Origin: Streptomyces longwoodensis
Lineage (GTDB): Bacteria; Actinomycetota; Actinomycetes; Streptomycetales; Streptomycetaceae
Reading direction: 5' to 3'
NCBI RefSeq assembly: GCF_001514125.1
Contig: NZ_KQ948550.1
Span: forward strand, 186,001-250,000
Length of the DNA stretch: 64,000 nt
Position 1 is the first letter of the stretch. Each line of letters starts with the position of its first letter. The position numbers and the translations under genes are program-made. The notes beneath the pieces were generated by a model, which was not told the DNA's origin, searched no databases, and saw nothing but the letters and a program-made list of their open reading frames with translations. Positions 1 to 8,506 of the stretch are shown here, piece by piece.

Positions 1-80
1 ATGCGGGTGTGGGAGACGACGTGGGGGGAGCGGTCGCCGACGAGGGCGACCTTGGCGATCTGAGCTGCGCTGTCGGTCAT
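1..80 (-). CDS. N-terminal fragment of a CTP-synthase-like glutamine amidotransferase
   Basis: Only the first 26 codons are inside the window; the gene continues leftwards. The N-terminus reads MTDSAAQIAKVALVGDRSP, followed by HVVSH. This resembles the start of the stand-alone 'CTP synthase C-terminal region-related' proteins (class I glutamine amidotransferase fold), whose first strand carries ALVGDRSP. The ATG lies back-to-back with the LysR gene, about 95 bp apart. The call rests on a short N-terminal motif only, so another glutaminase-fold protein is possible. Confidence 0.5.
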   Translation of the reverse strand, partial: MTDSAAQIAKVALVGDRSPHVVSHTR

Positions 81-176
81 GCCGACCATCCTGGGCAGCG
101 ACCCGACTTCACGTCCAACGATGATTCACGCACACGCCATAAGCACCTCTGATGCGGCGGGTGGGATGCTGGGCGC

Positions 177-1043
177 GTGGACCCGCACCTCCTGCGCACC
201 TACGTCACCGTCGCCCGCCTCGCCTCCTTCTCGGCGGCCGCCCGGGCCCTCGGCTACACCCAGTCCGCCGTCTCCCAGCACATCGCCGCCCTCGAACAGG
301 ACCTCGGCGCCGCGCTCCTCACCCGTCGCCCCGTGGCGCCCACCCCGGCCGGCGAGCGGCTGCTGGAACACGCGGAACCGCTGCTGCTGCGCCTCGACGC
401 GGCCCGCGCCGACGTGGTGCGGATGGCCGCCGCGCCCGCGTTCGGCCTGACCCTGGCCGCCTCCGCGACCGCGCTCGGCGCCCGAGTGCTCGCCGCGCTG
501 CCGCCCGCCGGCGTCACCGTGCGCGTGCTCGCCCGCGACGCCGTCCCCGCGGCCGTCGCCGCCGGGACGGCCGACCTCGGCCTGGTCGACGGACTGGCCG
601 CCCCGAGCGACCCGCTGCGGCTGCCCGACGTGGCACCGCTGACGACGTACGGCGTGGCGGAGGAGCCCGTGCGCGTCCTGCTGCCCACCGCCCACCCGCT
701 CGCCCACCGCACCGGCCTGCGACTCGGCGACCTCGCCGACGCGCGCTGGCTCGACGCCCCCGACACCGGCCTGCCCCTGGCCCAGCTGCGCGCGGCGAAC
801 GGCAGCCACGGCTTCCGCCCCGCCCTGCGCTACGAGGGCACGGACGTCCGCGTCCTGATCGCCCTGGTGGCCGCGGGCCACGGCCTGACCCTCCTGCCCC
901 GCACGGCGACCGACACGACCCCGGGCACGACCGCGATCCCCCTGACGGAACCCCGAGTGGTCCACCGCACGGAACTCCTCCACACGACGACCCCACCCGA
1001 CCCGGCCCGCACCCTGGCAAAGTCCCTGTCCGCCGGCTCTTGA
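177..1043 (+). CDS. LysR-family transcriptional regulator
   Basis: A 288-residue protein of usual LysR length. Residues about 3-60 form the winged helix-turn-helix (SFSAAARALGYTQSAVSQHI) and residues about 87-280 the periplasmic-binding-protein-like effector domain. The GTG start places the HTH at the extreme N-terminus, as in other LysR proteins. It is transcribed away from the CTP-synthase-like gene, a common layout for a LysR regulator and a target, so it may act in that intergenic region; this is inference. The effector is unknown. Confidence 0.93.
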   Translation: MDPHLLRTYVTVARLASFSAAARALGYTQSAVSQHIAALEQDLGAALLTRRPVAPTPAGERLLEHAEPLLLRLDAARADVVRMAAAPAFGLTLAASATALGARVLAALPPAGVTVRVLARDAVPAAVAAGTADLGLVDGLAAPSDPLRLPDVAPLTTYGVAEEPVRVLLPTAHPLAHRTGLRLGDLADARWLDAPDTGLPLAQLRAANGSHGFRPALRYEGTDVRVLIALVAAGHGLTLLPRTATDTTPGTTAIPLTEPRVVHRTELLHTTTPPDPARTLAKSLSAGS

Positions 1044-1087
1044 TCAGGGGTCGCGGAGGAAGACGAGCGCCCATCACAGCGACCCCA

Positions 1088-1108
1088 GGGGCGCGGGGAA
1101 CTGCGCGA
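1088..1108 (+). repeat. Dispersed intergenic repeat, copy A
   Basis: Contains the core GCGCGGGGAACTGCGCG. The same core recurs 73 bp downstream and, on the opposite strand, twice near 54.8-54.9 kb. It lies just after the LysR stop codon. From memory this core is abundant between genes in many Streptomyces genomes; its function is unknown to me. Confidence 0.8.
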
Positions 1109-1160
1109 TCAAGCCCCACGCCCCCGCAGCCGAACGACGACGACCACCACAGCCGACCCA

Positions 1161-1181
1161 GGGGCGCGGGGAACTGCGCGA
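1161..1181 (+). repeat. Dispersed intergenic repeat, copy B
   Basis: Second copy with the identical core, followed by ACCAGCCCCACGC. The flanks of copies A and B differ more than the core, so the core is the conserved part. No ORF with good codon use covers either copy. Confidence 0.8.
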
Positions 1182-1303
1182 CCAGCCCCACGCACCCACG
1201 GACGAAGACGAGCGCCGACCCACCCCACCGCCCCCAGTCTCACCCGTTCGTGTCCCGTACCACCCCGCCCCACCGGGTAGTGCACCCCCCGGAGGCGATC
1301 CCC

Positions 1304-1924
1304 ATGGAACAGACCGCGTTGCGTCCCAAGCCCCTGCCGGGCCAGGAACCCCCCGCCCCGTGCGGCGGTGACACCGGCACCAGCAGGCCCGGCCCCCCGC
1401 CCCACCGCCCGCACGCCGCCCGCCGCCGCGGCCGTCGGCTGACGACCCTGCTGCTCGGCCTGCTCGCCGGCGTCGTCCTGGTGCTGACCGGCGTCGGCCT
1501 CGGCACCATGGGCGCCACGGTGATCGGCATGAGCAGGCTGGCCGAGTTCCAGCGCCAGGCCGCGGCGGCCCAGGCCGCCCCCGCCACCGGCGCCGCCGAC
1601 GCGCCCACCGGTCCCCGCACCGGCCCGGCGCACGCCGCTCCGCCCGCACCGGCGCCCGCCCGGGCCACCCTCGGCGTCGAGGCCGTGGACGCGTACAAGG
1701 CGGGCGCCAAGGTCGTCGCCGTCCACGTGCCCGGACCCGGCTACACCGCCGGGCTGGTCCGCGGCGACGTCGTGCTGTGGTGCGGCCGCACCCGCGTCGA
1801 GACGGCCGCCGACCTCGCCCGGGCCGTCGCCGGGGCGAGCCCCGGCAGGAAGGTGACGCTCACCGTGCGGCACCGCAGCGGCGGCTACCAGCAGCTCGTC
1901 GCGGTCCCGGGCGTCGTGACGTGA
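1304..1924 (+). CDS. Membrane-anchored PDZ-domain protein
   Basis: A 206-residue protein. A Pro/Arg-rich cytoplasmic N-terminus (about 1-45) is followed by one transmembrane helix (LTTLLLGLLAGVVLVLTGVG, about 46-75), an Ala/Pro-rich linker and a C-terminal PDZ-like domain (about 122-205) with the carboxylate-binding-loop context GYTAGLVRGDVVL. The start was chosen because GGAGG sits 8 nt before the ATG. No protease domain is present, so this is not an HtrA but a PDZ-only protein, perhaps an adaptor or substrate-recognition partner; that role is inferred. Confidence 0.8.
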   Translation: MEQTALRPKPLPGQEPPAPCGGDTGTSRPGPPPHRPHAARRRGRRLTTLLLGLLAGVVLVLTGVGLGTMGATVIGMSRLAEFQRQAAAAQAAPATGAADAPTGPRTGPAHAAPPAPAPARATLGVEAVDAYKAGAKVVAVHVPGPGYTAGLVRGDVVLWCGRTRVETAADLARAVAGASPGRKVTLTVRHRSGGYQQLVAVPGVVT

Positions 1925-2041
1925 CCGGCCCCGCCCCACGCCCCGCCCCACGCCCCGAAACCCGCCGACCGGCTCGCGCCGCCCCCGCGGGCCGGGCAGG
2001 ATGCTGCCCGTAGTCCCGCACGTCTCACCTGGGAGGCCCGG

Positions 2042-3169
2042 ATGACCGGCAGCACGCCTTCACCCTTCACCGCCGACGACTACCGGGCCCGCATGGAGCG
2101 GGCGGTCCGCGCGGCCGCCGACGCCGGTCTCGCCGGGCTCCTGGTCGCCCCGGGCCCGGACCTGGTGTGGCTCACCGGGTACGCGCCGCCCGCCGTGACC
2201 GAGCGGCTGACGCTGCTGGTCCTCGCCCCCGGCCAGGACCCCGTGCTCGTGGTCCCCGCCCTGGAGGCCCCGGACGCCGCCCGCGCCCCGGGCGCGTCCG
2301 CGCTGGCCCTGCGGGACTGGACCGACGGCAAGGACCCGTACGCCGCCACCGCGGCCCTCCTCGGCGCCGGCGGCCGGCTCGGCATCAGCGACAACGCCTG
2401 GGCGCTGCACCTGCTCGTCCTGCAACGCGCCCTGCCCGGCTCCTCGTACGCCTCGCTCACCGAGGCCCTGCCGATGCTGCGCGCCGTCAAGGACGCCAGG
2501 GAGCTGGAGCTGATGGCGGCGGCGGGCGCGGCGGCCGACGCGGCGTTCGAGGAGATCCGCACCGTGCGCTTCGCCGGCCGCCGGGAGTCCGAGGTCGGCG
2601 CGGACCTGGCCCGGCTGCTGCGCGAACACGGCCACGAGCAGGTCGACTTCACCATCGTCGGCTCCGGACCCAACGGAGCGAACCCGCACCACGAGATGGG
2701 CGAGCGGGTCATCGAGCACGGCGACATGGTCGTCCTCGACTTCGGCGGGCTGAAGGACGGCTACGGCTCCGACACCACCCGCACCGTCCACGTCGGCGAG
2801 CCCACCGAGGAGGAGCGCCGGGTGCACGACGTCGTCCGCGAGGCCCAGGAGGCCGGCTTCCGCGCGGTGCGCCCGGGCGTCGCCTGCCAGGAGGTCGACC
2901 GGGCCGCCCGCCGGGTCGTCACCGACGCCGGGTACGGCGCGTACTTCATCCACCGCACCGGCCACGGCATCGGCGTGACCACCCACGAGCCGCCGTACAT
3001 GATCGAGGGGGAGGAGCAGCCCCTCGTGCCCGGCATGTGCTTCTCCGTGGAACCCGGCATCTACCTGCCCGGCCGCTTCGGGGTGCGCATCGAGGACATC
3101 GTCACGGTCACCGAGGACGGCGGGCGCCGGCTCAACGACACGACACGCGAGATGGTGGTGGTCGACTGA
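2042..3169 (+). CDS. M24-family Xaa-Pro aminopeptidase/dipeptidase
   Basis: A 375-residue pita-bread metallopeptidase with an N-terminal creatinase-like domain (about 10-145) and a C-terminal catalytic domain (about 150-370). All five metal ligands of the family are visible: D233 (VLDFGG), D244 (GSDTTRT), H308 (HRTGHGIG), E337 (VEPGIY) and E351 (VRIEDI). It is expected to remove N-terminal residues before proline or cleave X-Pro dipeptides in the cytoplasm. GGGAGG precedes the ATG. It could be annotated PepQ-like or PepP-like; the sequence does not settle which. Confidence 0.92.
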   Translation: MTGSTPSPFTADDYRARMERAVRAAADAGLAGLLVAPGPDLVWLTGYAPPAVTERLTLLVLAPGQDPVLVVPALEAPDAARAPGASALALRDWTDGKDPYAATAALLGAGGRLGISDNAWALHLLVLQRALPGSSYASLTEALPMLRAVKDARELELMAAAGAAADAAFEEIRTVRFAGRRESEVGADLARLLREHGHEQVDFTIVGSGPNGANPHHEMGERVIEHGDMVVLDFGGLKDGYGSDTTRTVHVGEPTEEERRVHDVVREAQEAGFRAVRPGVACQEVDRAARRVVTDAGYGAYFIHRTGHGIGVTTHEPPYMIEGEEQPLVPGMCFSVEPGIYLPGRFGVRIEDIVTVTEDGGRRLNDTTREMVVVD

Positions 3170-3230
3170 CGGGACGACGCGGCGAGCGGGGATCGCCGGC
3201 GACTCCCGGGAACCACCCGCGAGCCCCCGC

Positions 3231-3280
3231 CCCCTACGACCCCCTCCGACCCCCTACGACCCCCTTCGAGCCCTCTGCGA
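3231..3280 (+). repeat. Five imperfect 10-bp tandem repeats
   Basis: Five consecutive decamers of the form CCCCTACGAC, CCCCTCCGAC, CCCCTACGAC, CCCCTTCGAG, CCCTCTGCGA lie between the M24 peptidase and the APH-like gene. One unit is about one helical turn, so any protein reading them would approach from one face; no function is claimed. Confidence 0.6.
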
Positions 3281-3322
3281 GCCCCCGCCGAGGGCGTCCA
3301 TCCGAGCGACGACGGCGCGACC

Positions 3323-4279
3323 ATGACCCAGGCACCGACACCCACCCCGGACACCGTCCGCAGACTGGTCCGCACCCTCCTGCACGAGGGGGGCCCGGCG
3401 GGCGCCACCGCGCGCGACGACGCGGGCGGCCCCGACGTACGGCCCGTCGCCGAGGGCGGCGGCCACTGCACCTGGTGGGTCGGCACCCGCCACGTGCTGC
3501 GGCTCGCCCCCGACCGCGAGGCCACCGCGCGCCTGCGCCGCGAACTGCGGCTGCGCGACCTGGTCCGCCCGCACGTCCCGCTCGCCGTGCCGACCAGCGT
3601 GGCGCACGGCGAGTGGTCGCCGGGGCTGGCGTACACGCTCGACACCAAGGTGCCGGGCGGCACCGCCGAGGACCACGACGTGACCGCCGTCGGCGAGGCC
3701 GACCTCGCCGGGCTGCTGGGCGGGCTGCGGGAGGTGCCGCCCCGGCAGGCCGAGGCGCTCGGCGTGCCACGGGCCGCGCCGCGCTCTCTGGAGGCGCTGC
3801 GCCGCATGGCGGTGGCCGCCGCGCAACGCCTCGCCGACGCCGACGAGTTCGACGCCGGGCGGCTGCGGCAGCTCACCCCGCCCGGAGCGGCCCAGCTGGC
3901 CGCCCAGCCGGGCACGGCCGTCCTCGTCCACCACCGGCTGCGCGGCGAACACCTGGTGGTCGGTCCCGAGGGGCGGGTGCGCGGCGTGCTCGACTGGACC
4001 GGGGCGGTGCTCGGCGACCCCGCCGAGGACATCGCCGGCCTCGCCCGCGCGGTGGGCTCCCCGGCCGCCGTCCGCGCGGCCACCCTCGCCGGGTACGGCG
4101 CCCGCCCCTGTCTGCGCGGCCTGTGGCTGGCCCGCTGCGACACGGTGGTCCGGCTCGCCGCCGAGCTCGACGGCCACGCCACCGGGCCCCTGCCGCTGCT
4201 GCGCGCCCAGCTGCACCGCACCTGGGAGCCGATCCTGCTGGAGCGGGTCACGGACTTCCGCGGGGCCGGGGAGGACTGA
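3323..4279 (+). CDS. APH/choline-kinase-fold protein with degenerate catalytic loop
   Basis: A 318-residue protein of the aminoglycoside phosphotransferase fold. The C-lobe segment GVLDWTGAVLGDPAEDIAG (D224) matches the metal-binding 'DFG-like' motif of the family. The catalytic loop, normally HGDxxxxN, reads HHRLRGEH at residues 203-210, so the catalytic Asp is Arg and the Asn is His. This suggests an inactive or altered kinase. It ends convergently on treZ with a strong hairpin between them. Fold assignment is good; activity and substrate are unknown. Confidence 0.75.
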   Translation: MTQAPTPTPDTVRRLVRTLLHEGGPAGATARDDAGGPDVRPVAEGGGHCTWWVGTRHVLRLAPDREATARLRRELRLRDLVRPHVPLAVPTSVAHGEWSPGLAYTLDTKVPGGTAEDHDVTAVGEADLAGLLGGLREVPPRQAEALGVPRAAPRSLEALRRMAVAAAQRLADADEFDAGRLRQLTPPGAAQLAAQPGTAVLVHHRLRGEHLVVGPEGRVRGVLDWTGAVLGDPAEDIAGLARAVGSPAAVRAATLAGYGARPCLRGLWLARCDTVVRLAAELDGHATGPLPLLRAQLHRTWEPILLERVTDFRGAGED

Positions 4280-4299
4280 CCCCGGGAGGCCTCGGACAC

Positions 4300-4340
4300 G
4301 GAGCGGGTGCCGGTGCCCTCGGGGACCCGGCACCCGCTCC
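4300..4340. terminator. Bidirectional terminator hairpin
   Basis: Perfect 14-bp arms (GGAGCGGGTGCCGG and its complement) around a 13-nt loop, placed between the convergent stops of the APH-like gene and treZ. There is no clear T-run, as is common in high-GC actinobacteria. Confidence 0.75.
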
Positions 4341-4346
4341 TGCCGC

Positions 4347-6092
4347 TCACTCCTGTTCCAGCACCACGCACGACTCGCCGGGCAGGTGCAGCAGGCCGTC
4401 CTGACCCGGGACCTCCACGGGCTCCCAGGCGGCCAGGACGCGGGCCGGGCGCGAGCCCAGCGGGATCGCGGCCGGCTTCGGGGAGAGGTTCACGGCGACC
4501 CGTACGTCACCGCGCCGGAACGCGAGCCAGCGGGCCTGCTCGTCGTGGGCGACCCGCAGGTCCCCCAGGTCCGGGTCGGTGAGGTCGGGGTGGCTGTGGC
4601 GCAGCGCGATCAGCGAGCGGTACCAGGCCAGCAGGCGCGCGTGCGGTGCGCGCTCCGGCTCGGACCAGTCCAGGCACGAGCGGTCGCGGGTCGCCGGGTC
4701 CTGCGGGTCGGGCACGTCCTCCTCGGCCCAGCCGTGCGCGGCGAACTCCCGCCGCCTGCCCCGCCGTACGGCCTCGGCGAGCTCGGGGTCGGTGTGGTCG
4801 GTGAAGAACTGCCAGGGCGTCGACGCCCCCCACTCCTCGCCCATGAACAGCATCGGCGTGAACGGCGCGGTGAGCACCAGCGCCGCCGCGCAGGCCAGCA
4901 GCCCGGGGGAGACCAGGTGGGACAGGCGGTCGCCCTGGGCCCGGTTGCCGATCTGGTCGTGGGTCTGGCTGTAGCCGAGCAGCCGGTGCGCGCCCACGCG
5001 CGTGCGGTCCAGCGGCCGCCCGTGCCGGCGTCCCCGGAAGCTGGAGTACGTGCCGTCGTGGAAGTAGCCGCCGGTCAGGGTCTTGACCACGGAAGCCAGC
5101 GGGGAGCGCGCGAAGTCGGCGTAGTAGCCCTGCGACTCGCCGGTCAGCGCGGTGTGCAGGGCGTGGTGGAAGTCGTCGTTCCACTGCGCGTGCAGCCCGA
5201 GCCCGTGCTCCTCGCGCGGGGCGATCAGCCGCGGGTCGTTCAGGTCGGACTCGGCGATCAGGAACAGCGGCCGGCCGGTCTCGTCCGCCAGCGCGTCCAC
5301 CGACTCGGTCAGCTCCTCCAGGAACGGGTACGCGCGGGTGTCGACCAGCGCGTGCACCGCGTCCAGGCGCAGCCCGTCCAGCCGGTAGTCGCGCAGCCAG
5401 GCCAGCGCGCTGCCGAGCAGGAACGCCCGCACCTCGTCGGAGCCGGGCGCGTCCAGGTTGACCGCGGAACCCCAGGGCGTCTGGTGGGTGTCGGTGAAGT
5501 ACGGGCCGAAGTACGGCAGGTAGTTGCCCGACGGGCCCAGGTGGTTGTGGACCACGTCCAGCACCACGCCCAGGCCCAGCTCGTGCGCCCGGTCCACGAA
5601 CCGCTTGAGCGCCTCGGGGCCGCCGTACGGCTCGTGCACGGCCCACAGCGACACCCCCTCGTACCCCCAGCCGTGCCGCCCGGGGAACGGGCACAGCGGC
5701 ATCAGCTCGACGTGCGTGACGCCCAGTTCGGCGAGGTGGCCGAGCCGCTCGGCGGCCGCGTCCAGGGTGCCCTCGGAGGTGTAGGTGCCCACGTGCAGCT
5801 CGTAGAGCACCGCGCCCGCGAGCGGCCGCCCCGACCACTCGGCGCGCCACGCGTAGCGCCCCTGGTCGACGACCGCGCTGAGCCCGTCGGGACCGTCCGG
5901 CTGCCGGCGGGACCGCGGGTCGGGCCGCACCGGCCCGTCGTCCGCCGCGAAGCCGTAGCGCGAGCCGTCCGTGGCGTCCGCCTCGCCGACCCACCATCCC
6001 ACCCGCTCGGGATCGCGTTCCAACGCGCGCGTGACGCCGTCGCACTCGAGCGTCACCCGCTCGGCCTGTGGTGCCCACACCTCGAACTGCAC
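4347..6092 (-). CDS. treZ: Malto-oligosyltrehalose trehalohydrolase
   Basis: A 581-residue GH13 enzyme that releases trehalose from the maltooligosyl-trehalose made by TreY. It starts with the N-terminal beta-sandwich typical of TreZ (QFEVWAPQAERVTLECDG), then the TIM barrel with the nucleophile strand GLRLDAVHAL, the acid/base strand LFLIAESDLND and the transition-state Asp in SQTHDQIGNR. The GTG was chosen because it begins the domain exactly and follows an AAGGGGAA ribosome site; a longer N-terminus is possible. It lies about 7.6 kb from treY and shares its strand. Confidence 0.95.
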   Translation of the reverse strand: MQFEVWAPQAERVTLECDGVTRALERDPERVGWWVGEADATDGSRYGFAADDGPVRPDPRSRRQPDGPDGLSAVVDQGRYAWRAEWSGRPLAGAVLYELHVGTYTSEGTLDAAAERLGHLAELGVTHVELMPLCPFPGRHGWGYEGVSLWAVHEPYGGPEALKRFVDRAHELGLGVVLDVVHNHLGPSGNYLPYFGPYFTDTHQTPWGSAVNLDAPGSDEVRAFLLGSALAWLRDYRLDGLRLDAVHALVDTRAYPFLEELTESVDALADETGRPLFLIAESDLNDPRLIAPREEHGLGLHAQWNDDFHHALHTALTGESQGYYADFARSPLASVVKTLTGGYFHDGTYSSFRGRRHGRPLDRTRVGAHRLLGYSQTHDQIGNRAQGDRLSHLVSPGLLACAAALVLTAPFTPMLFMGEEWGASTPWQFFTDHTDPELAEAVRRGRRREFAAHGWAEEDVPDPQDPATRDRSCLDWSEPERAPHARLLAWYRSLIALRHSHPDLTDPDLGDLRVAHDEQARWLAFRRGDVRVAVNLSPKPAAIPLGSRPARVLAAWEPVEVPGQDGLLHLPGESCVVLEQE

Positions 6093-6239
6093 GGATGGTT
6101 CCCCTTCGTCCGCTGACCGGAGTAACCCGTCCATCGTGCTTCACACCCGGTCGATCCGCCGCCGAACGGGCCCGCTTCGCCGCGAGTGTCGCCGGACGGC
6201 CACCGCGCGGCCCACCGGAGGCGGCAATTTCCGGTTTTC

Positions 6240-6269
6240 TGGACACCCGGGGTTCACTGCACCGACAAT
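6240..6269 (+). promoter_or_regulatory. Putative promoter of the FHA gene
   Basis: TGGACA, an 18-bp spacer, then GACAAT, ending 7 nt before the GTG start of the FHA protein. The geometry predicts a leaderless or nearly leaderless transcript. Confidence 0.5.
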
Positions 6270-6276
6270 CACCAGC

Positions 6277-6828
6277 GTGACGTCGTCTTTCGAGTTCAAC
6301 ACGTACCCCGCGCGGCTGTCCGACGCGGAGCGCGACAGGGCGCTGAAGGTGCTCCGGGACGGCGTCGCCATGGGGCGCCTGTCGCACGACACGTTCATCC
6401 GGCGCATGGAGCTGGCGCTGGCCGCCCGGCGCGCCGACGAACTCGCCGTCCTGACCGCCGACCTCCCCCGGGAGAACCGTTTCTCGCGCGTGGTCTTCGG
6501 CACCGTCGAGGCGGTCTCCGGCTTCACCGTCCGGCTGCGCCGGGCCTGGCAGGCCGAGCGGCTGCCCAAGCTGCTGCTGCCGCACCCCGGCACCGACCAC
6601 CCGCTGCGCATCGGGCGCGACCCCGCGAGCGGCCTCCGGCTCACCCACGAGACCGTCTCCCGCGTGCACGCCGAACTCCGGCGCCAGGGCGGGACGTGGG
6701 TGCTGCGCGACCTCGGCTCGACCAACGGCACGACCGTCAACGGCCGCCGGGTCGTCGGCGCCGCCGTGGTCCGCGAGGGCGACCAGGTGTCCTTCGGGCG
6801 CATGGCGTTCCGCCTGTCGGCGAACTGA
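6277..6828 (+). CDS. DUF1707 and FHA domain protein
   Basis: A 183-residue protein. The N-terminus (about 10-63) is a DUF1707 module (RLSDAERDRALKVLRDG...GRLSHDTFIRRMELAL). The C-terminus (about 98-181) is a forkhead-associated domain with RIGRDP, the phosphothreonine-contacting HETVSRVHAEL and GSTNGT (147-152). FHA domains bind phosphothreonine, so this is probably a reader of Ser/Thr kinase signals, in line with the many such kinases of actinobacteria. It is divergent from treZ. Partner kinase unknown. Confidence 0.9.
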   Translation: MTSSFEFNTYPARLSDAERDRALKVLRDGVAMGRLSHDTFIRRMELALAARRADELAVLTADLPRENRFSRVVFGTVEAVSGFTVRLRRAWQAERLPKLLLPHPGTDHPLRIGRDPASGLRLTHETVSRVHAELRRQGGTWVLRDLGSTNGTTVNGRRVVGAAVVREGDQVSFGRMAFRLSAN

Positions 6829-6919
6829 CGGACGGCGGGCGGACGTTCGCCCCCGGCGGCCGGCACGGCGGCCAGCCCGGCGGCACCCCCGGCGGCCGTC
6901 GCGCGACCGGCCCCACCCC

Positions 6920-7042
6920 TTCCGGACCCCGCGTCCCGGAACGGCCCATCCCCTTTCGGACGCCATGTCCCGGAACCACCCCGCGACTTCCGGACACCGT
7001 GTCGCGGAAACGTCCCGCCGCATCCGGACACCCTGTCCGAAA
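6920..7042. promoter_or_regulatory. Array of four 22-bp dyads at 34-bp period
   Basis: Four imperfect palindromes start at 6920, 6954, 6988 and 7022. Each has the form TTCCGGAC-N5-TCCCGGAA with small changes; the last lacks one base. The step between units is exactly 34 bp each time, while the 12-bp linkers are not conserved. The array ends about 20 bp before a TTGACG box, so it looks like a multi-operator control region for the carboxypeptidase-inhibitor operon. The binding protein is unknown. Confidence 0.7.
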
Positions 7043-7062
7043 CACCGCTCCCTTCCGCGGTG

Positions 7063-7092
7063 TTGACGTAGCCCCACGGCATGACCCAGTGT
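7063..7092 (+). promoter_or_regulatory. Putative promoter of the M14-SSI operon
   Basis: TTGACG, an 18-bp spacer and CAGTGT, directly downstream of the dyad array. The -35 is a good match to housekeeping sigma promoters; the -10 is weak. If used, transcription begins near 7099, after the ATG codons at 7091 and 7094. Confidence 0.5.
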
Positions 7093-7156
7093 GATGACCC
7101 CGTGTGCGCACACCGCGACACGGGGTGAACCACGGCACGCACTGTGGAGGTGTGCC

Positions 7157-8506
7157 CTGCCGCCCCTCCTGCGTTACCCGACCGTCGACGAGCTGGCCGC
7201 CCGCGCGGCGGCGCTCGTCGCCCGCCACCCCCGGGACGCCCGGCTGCGCCGCGTCGGCACCTCGCGCGCCGGCACCCCGCTGTGGCTGCTGTCCGTCGGC
7301 CACGGCGCCCGCCACGCCCTGGTCGTCGCCGGGCCGCACGCCAACGAGCCCGTCGGCGGCGCCACCGTCCTGCGGCTGGCCGAACGGGCCCTCGCCGACC
7401 CCCGGCTGACCGAGGGCGCCGACGCCACCTGGAACCTGCTGCTGTGCCTCGACCCCGACGGCCTGCGCCGCAACGAGGGCTGGCTGTCCGGCCCGTACAG
7501 CCTCGGCCGCCACTTCCGGCACTTCTTCCGGCCCGGCTTCCTCGAACAGCCCGAGTGGCTGCCCGACGGCGCCGAGGCCGCCGCGCTGCCCGAGACACGC
7601 GCCCTGCTCCGCCTCCAGGACGAACTGAAACCTTTCTTCCAGTGCTCGCTGCACGGCGTGGACGTCGGGGGCGCCTTCGTCGAACTCACCCGTGACCTGC
7701 CCGGCCTCGCCCAGCGCGTCGCCCACGCCGCCGCCCGGCTCGGCATCCCGCGCGAACTCGGCCCCTACGACGCCCTGTACTGGCCGGGCCTGGGACCGGC
7801 CGTCCACCTGATCCCGCCGCCGCACCGGGGCGACCTGGCCGCCGCCATCACCGAGGCGGCCGTGGAGTCGACCTGGTTCCACCCGCAGCGGCACGGCACC
7901 GTCACCGCGATCGTCGAGGCGCCCATGTGGGGCGTGCCCGCCGTGGAGGACGGCGCACGGCCCGACGACCGGGACGCGGTCCTGCGGGCCGTCAGCACCA
8001 CCCTGCGCCACGACACCCGCGTCCTGGAGGACCTCCTGGCCCGCGTCCGGCCCGGACTCGCCGGCCTGCCCGACGCCGCCCGCCTGCTGGCGCCGGTGGA
8101 CGACTACTTACTGGTCTGCCCCGGCCTCGCCGACGCCTGGGACCCGCGCACCCCCGACCCGGTGCGCCCGCTGCCGCCGCTGCGCCGCGCCCACCTGACG
8201 GCCTTGCGGATCGCCGGGCGGCGGCTGGCGCTGCGCACGGCGGGCCTGCTGCACCAGCTCGTCACCGCCCGCGGCGACGACCCGGCCGGGGCCCTGCCGG
8301 AGCTGGACCGGCTCATCGACACCTGGTGCGCCGACTACCAGGACGGCTGCGGCGCCCGCTGGATCCCGGTCGCACGCCAGGCCGAGTACCAGACGCGCGT
8401 CGTGCGCGCCGCCTTCGAGCTGGCCGCCCGGGACGGCGCACCGTACCCACGTCCGGGTGAGCCGGACTGGGGGACGCAGGCGGCCGTGCCGATGCACCGG
8501 GAATGA
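7157..8506 (+). CDS. M14-family zinc carboxypeptidase (paralogue 1)
   Basis: A protein of about 449 residues with the M14 zinc motif HANE (H61, E64 from the chosen start), the third ligand in CSLHGVD and the catalytic Glu in TAIVEAPMW. It should hydrolyse C-terminal residues from peptides or related amides. No signal peptide is visible. The start is uncertain: ATG codons at 7091/7094 sit inside or beside the predicted -10 box, whereas GGAGG is 6 nt before a CTG at 7157, and the paralogue at 9.1-10.3 kb begins at the same homology point (RYPTxxEL). Its stop overlaps the SSI-like start (ATGA). Confidence 0.85.
   Translation: MPPLLRYPTVDELAARAAALVARHPRDARLRRVGTSRAGTPLWLLSVGHGARHALVVAGPHANEPVGGATVLRLAERALADPRLTEGADATWNLLLCLDPDGLRRNEGWLSGPYSLGRHFRHFFRPGFLEQPEWLPDGAEAAALPETRALLRLQDELKPFFQCSLHGVDVGGAFVELTRDLPGLAQRVAHAAARLGIPRELGPYDALYWPGLGPAVHLIPPPHRGDLAAAITEAAVESTWFHPQRHGTVTAIVEAPMWGVPAVEDGARPDDRDAVLRAVSTTLRHDTRVLEDLLARVRPGLAGLPDAARLLAPVDDYLLVCPGLADAWDPRTPDPVRPLPPLRRAHLTALRIAGRRLALRTAGLLHQLVTARGDDPAGALPELDRLIDTWCADYQDGCGARWIPVARQAEYQTRVVRAAFELAARDGAPYPRPGEPDWGTQAAVPMHRE

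Noticed and set aside
6920..7042. CRISPR array
   Set aside because: The units are only 22-bp dyads with 12-bp linkers, no spacer-sized unique sequences, and no cas genes are present.
4507..7113. Minus-strand open frame of over 850 codons covering part of treZ and the FHA gene
   Set aside because: It is treZ and FHA read in a wrong frame; the real frames carry clear domains.
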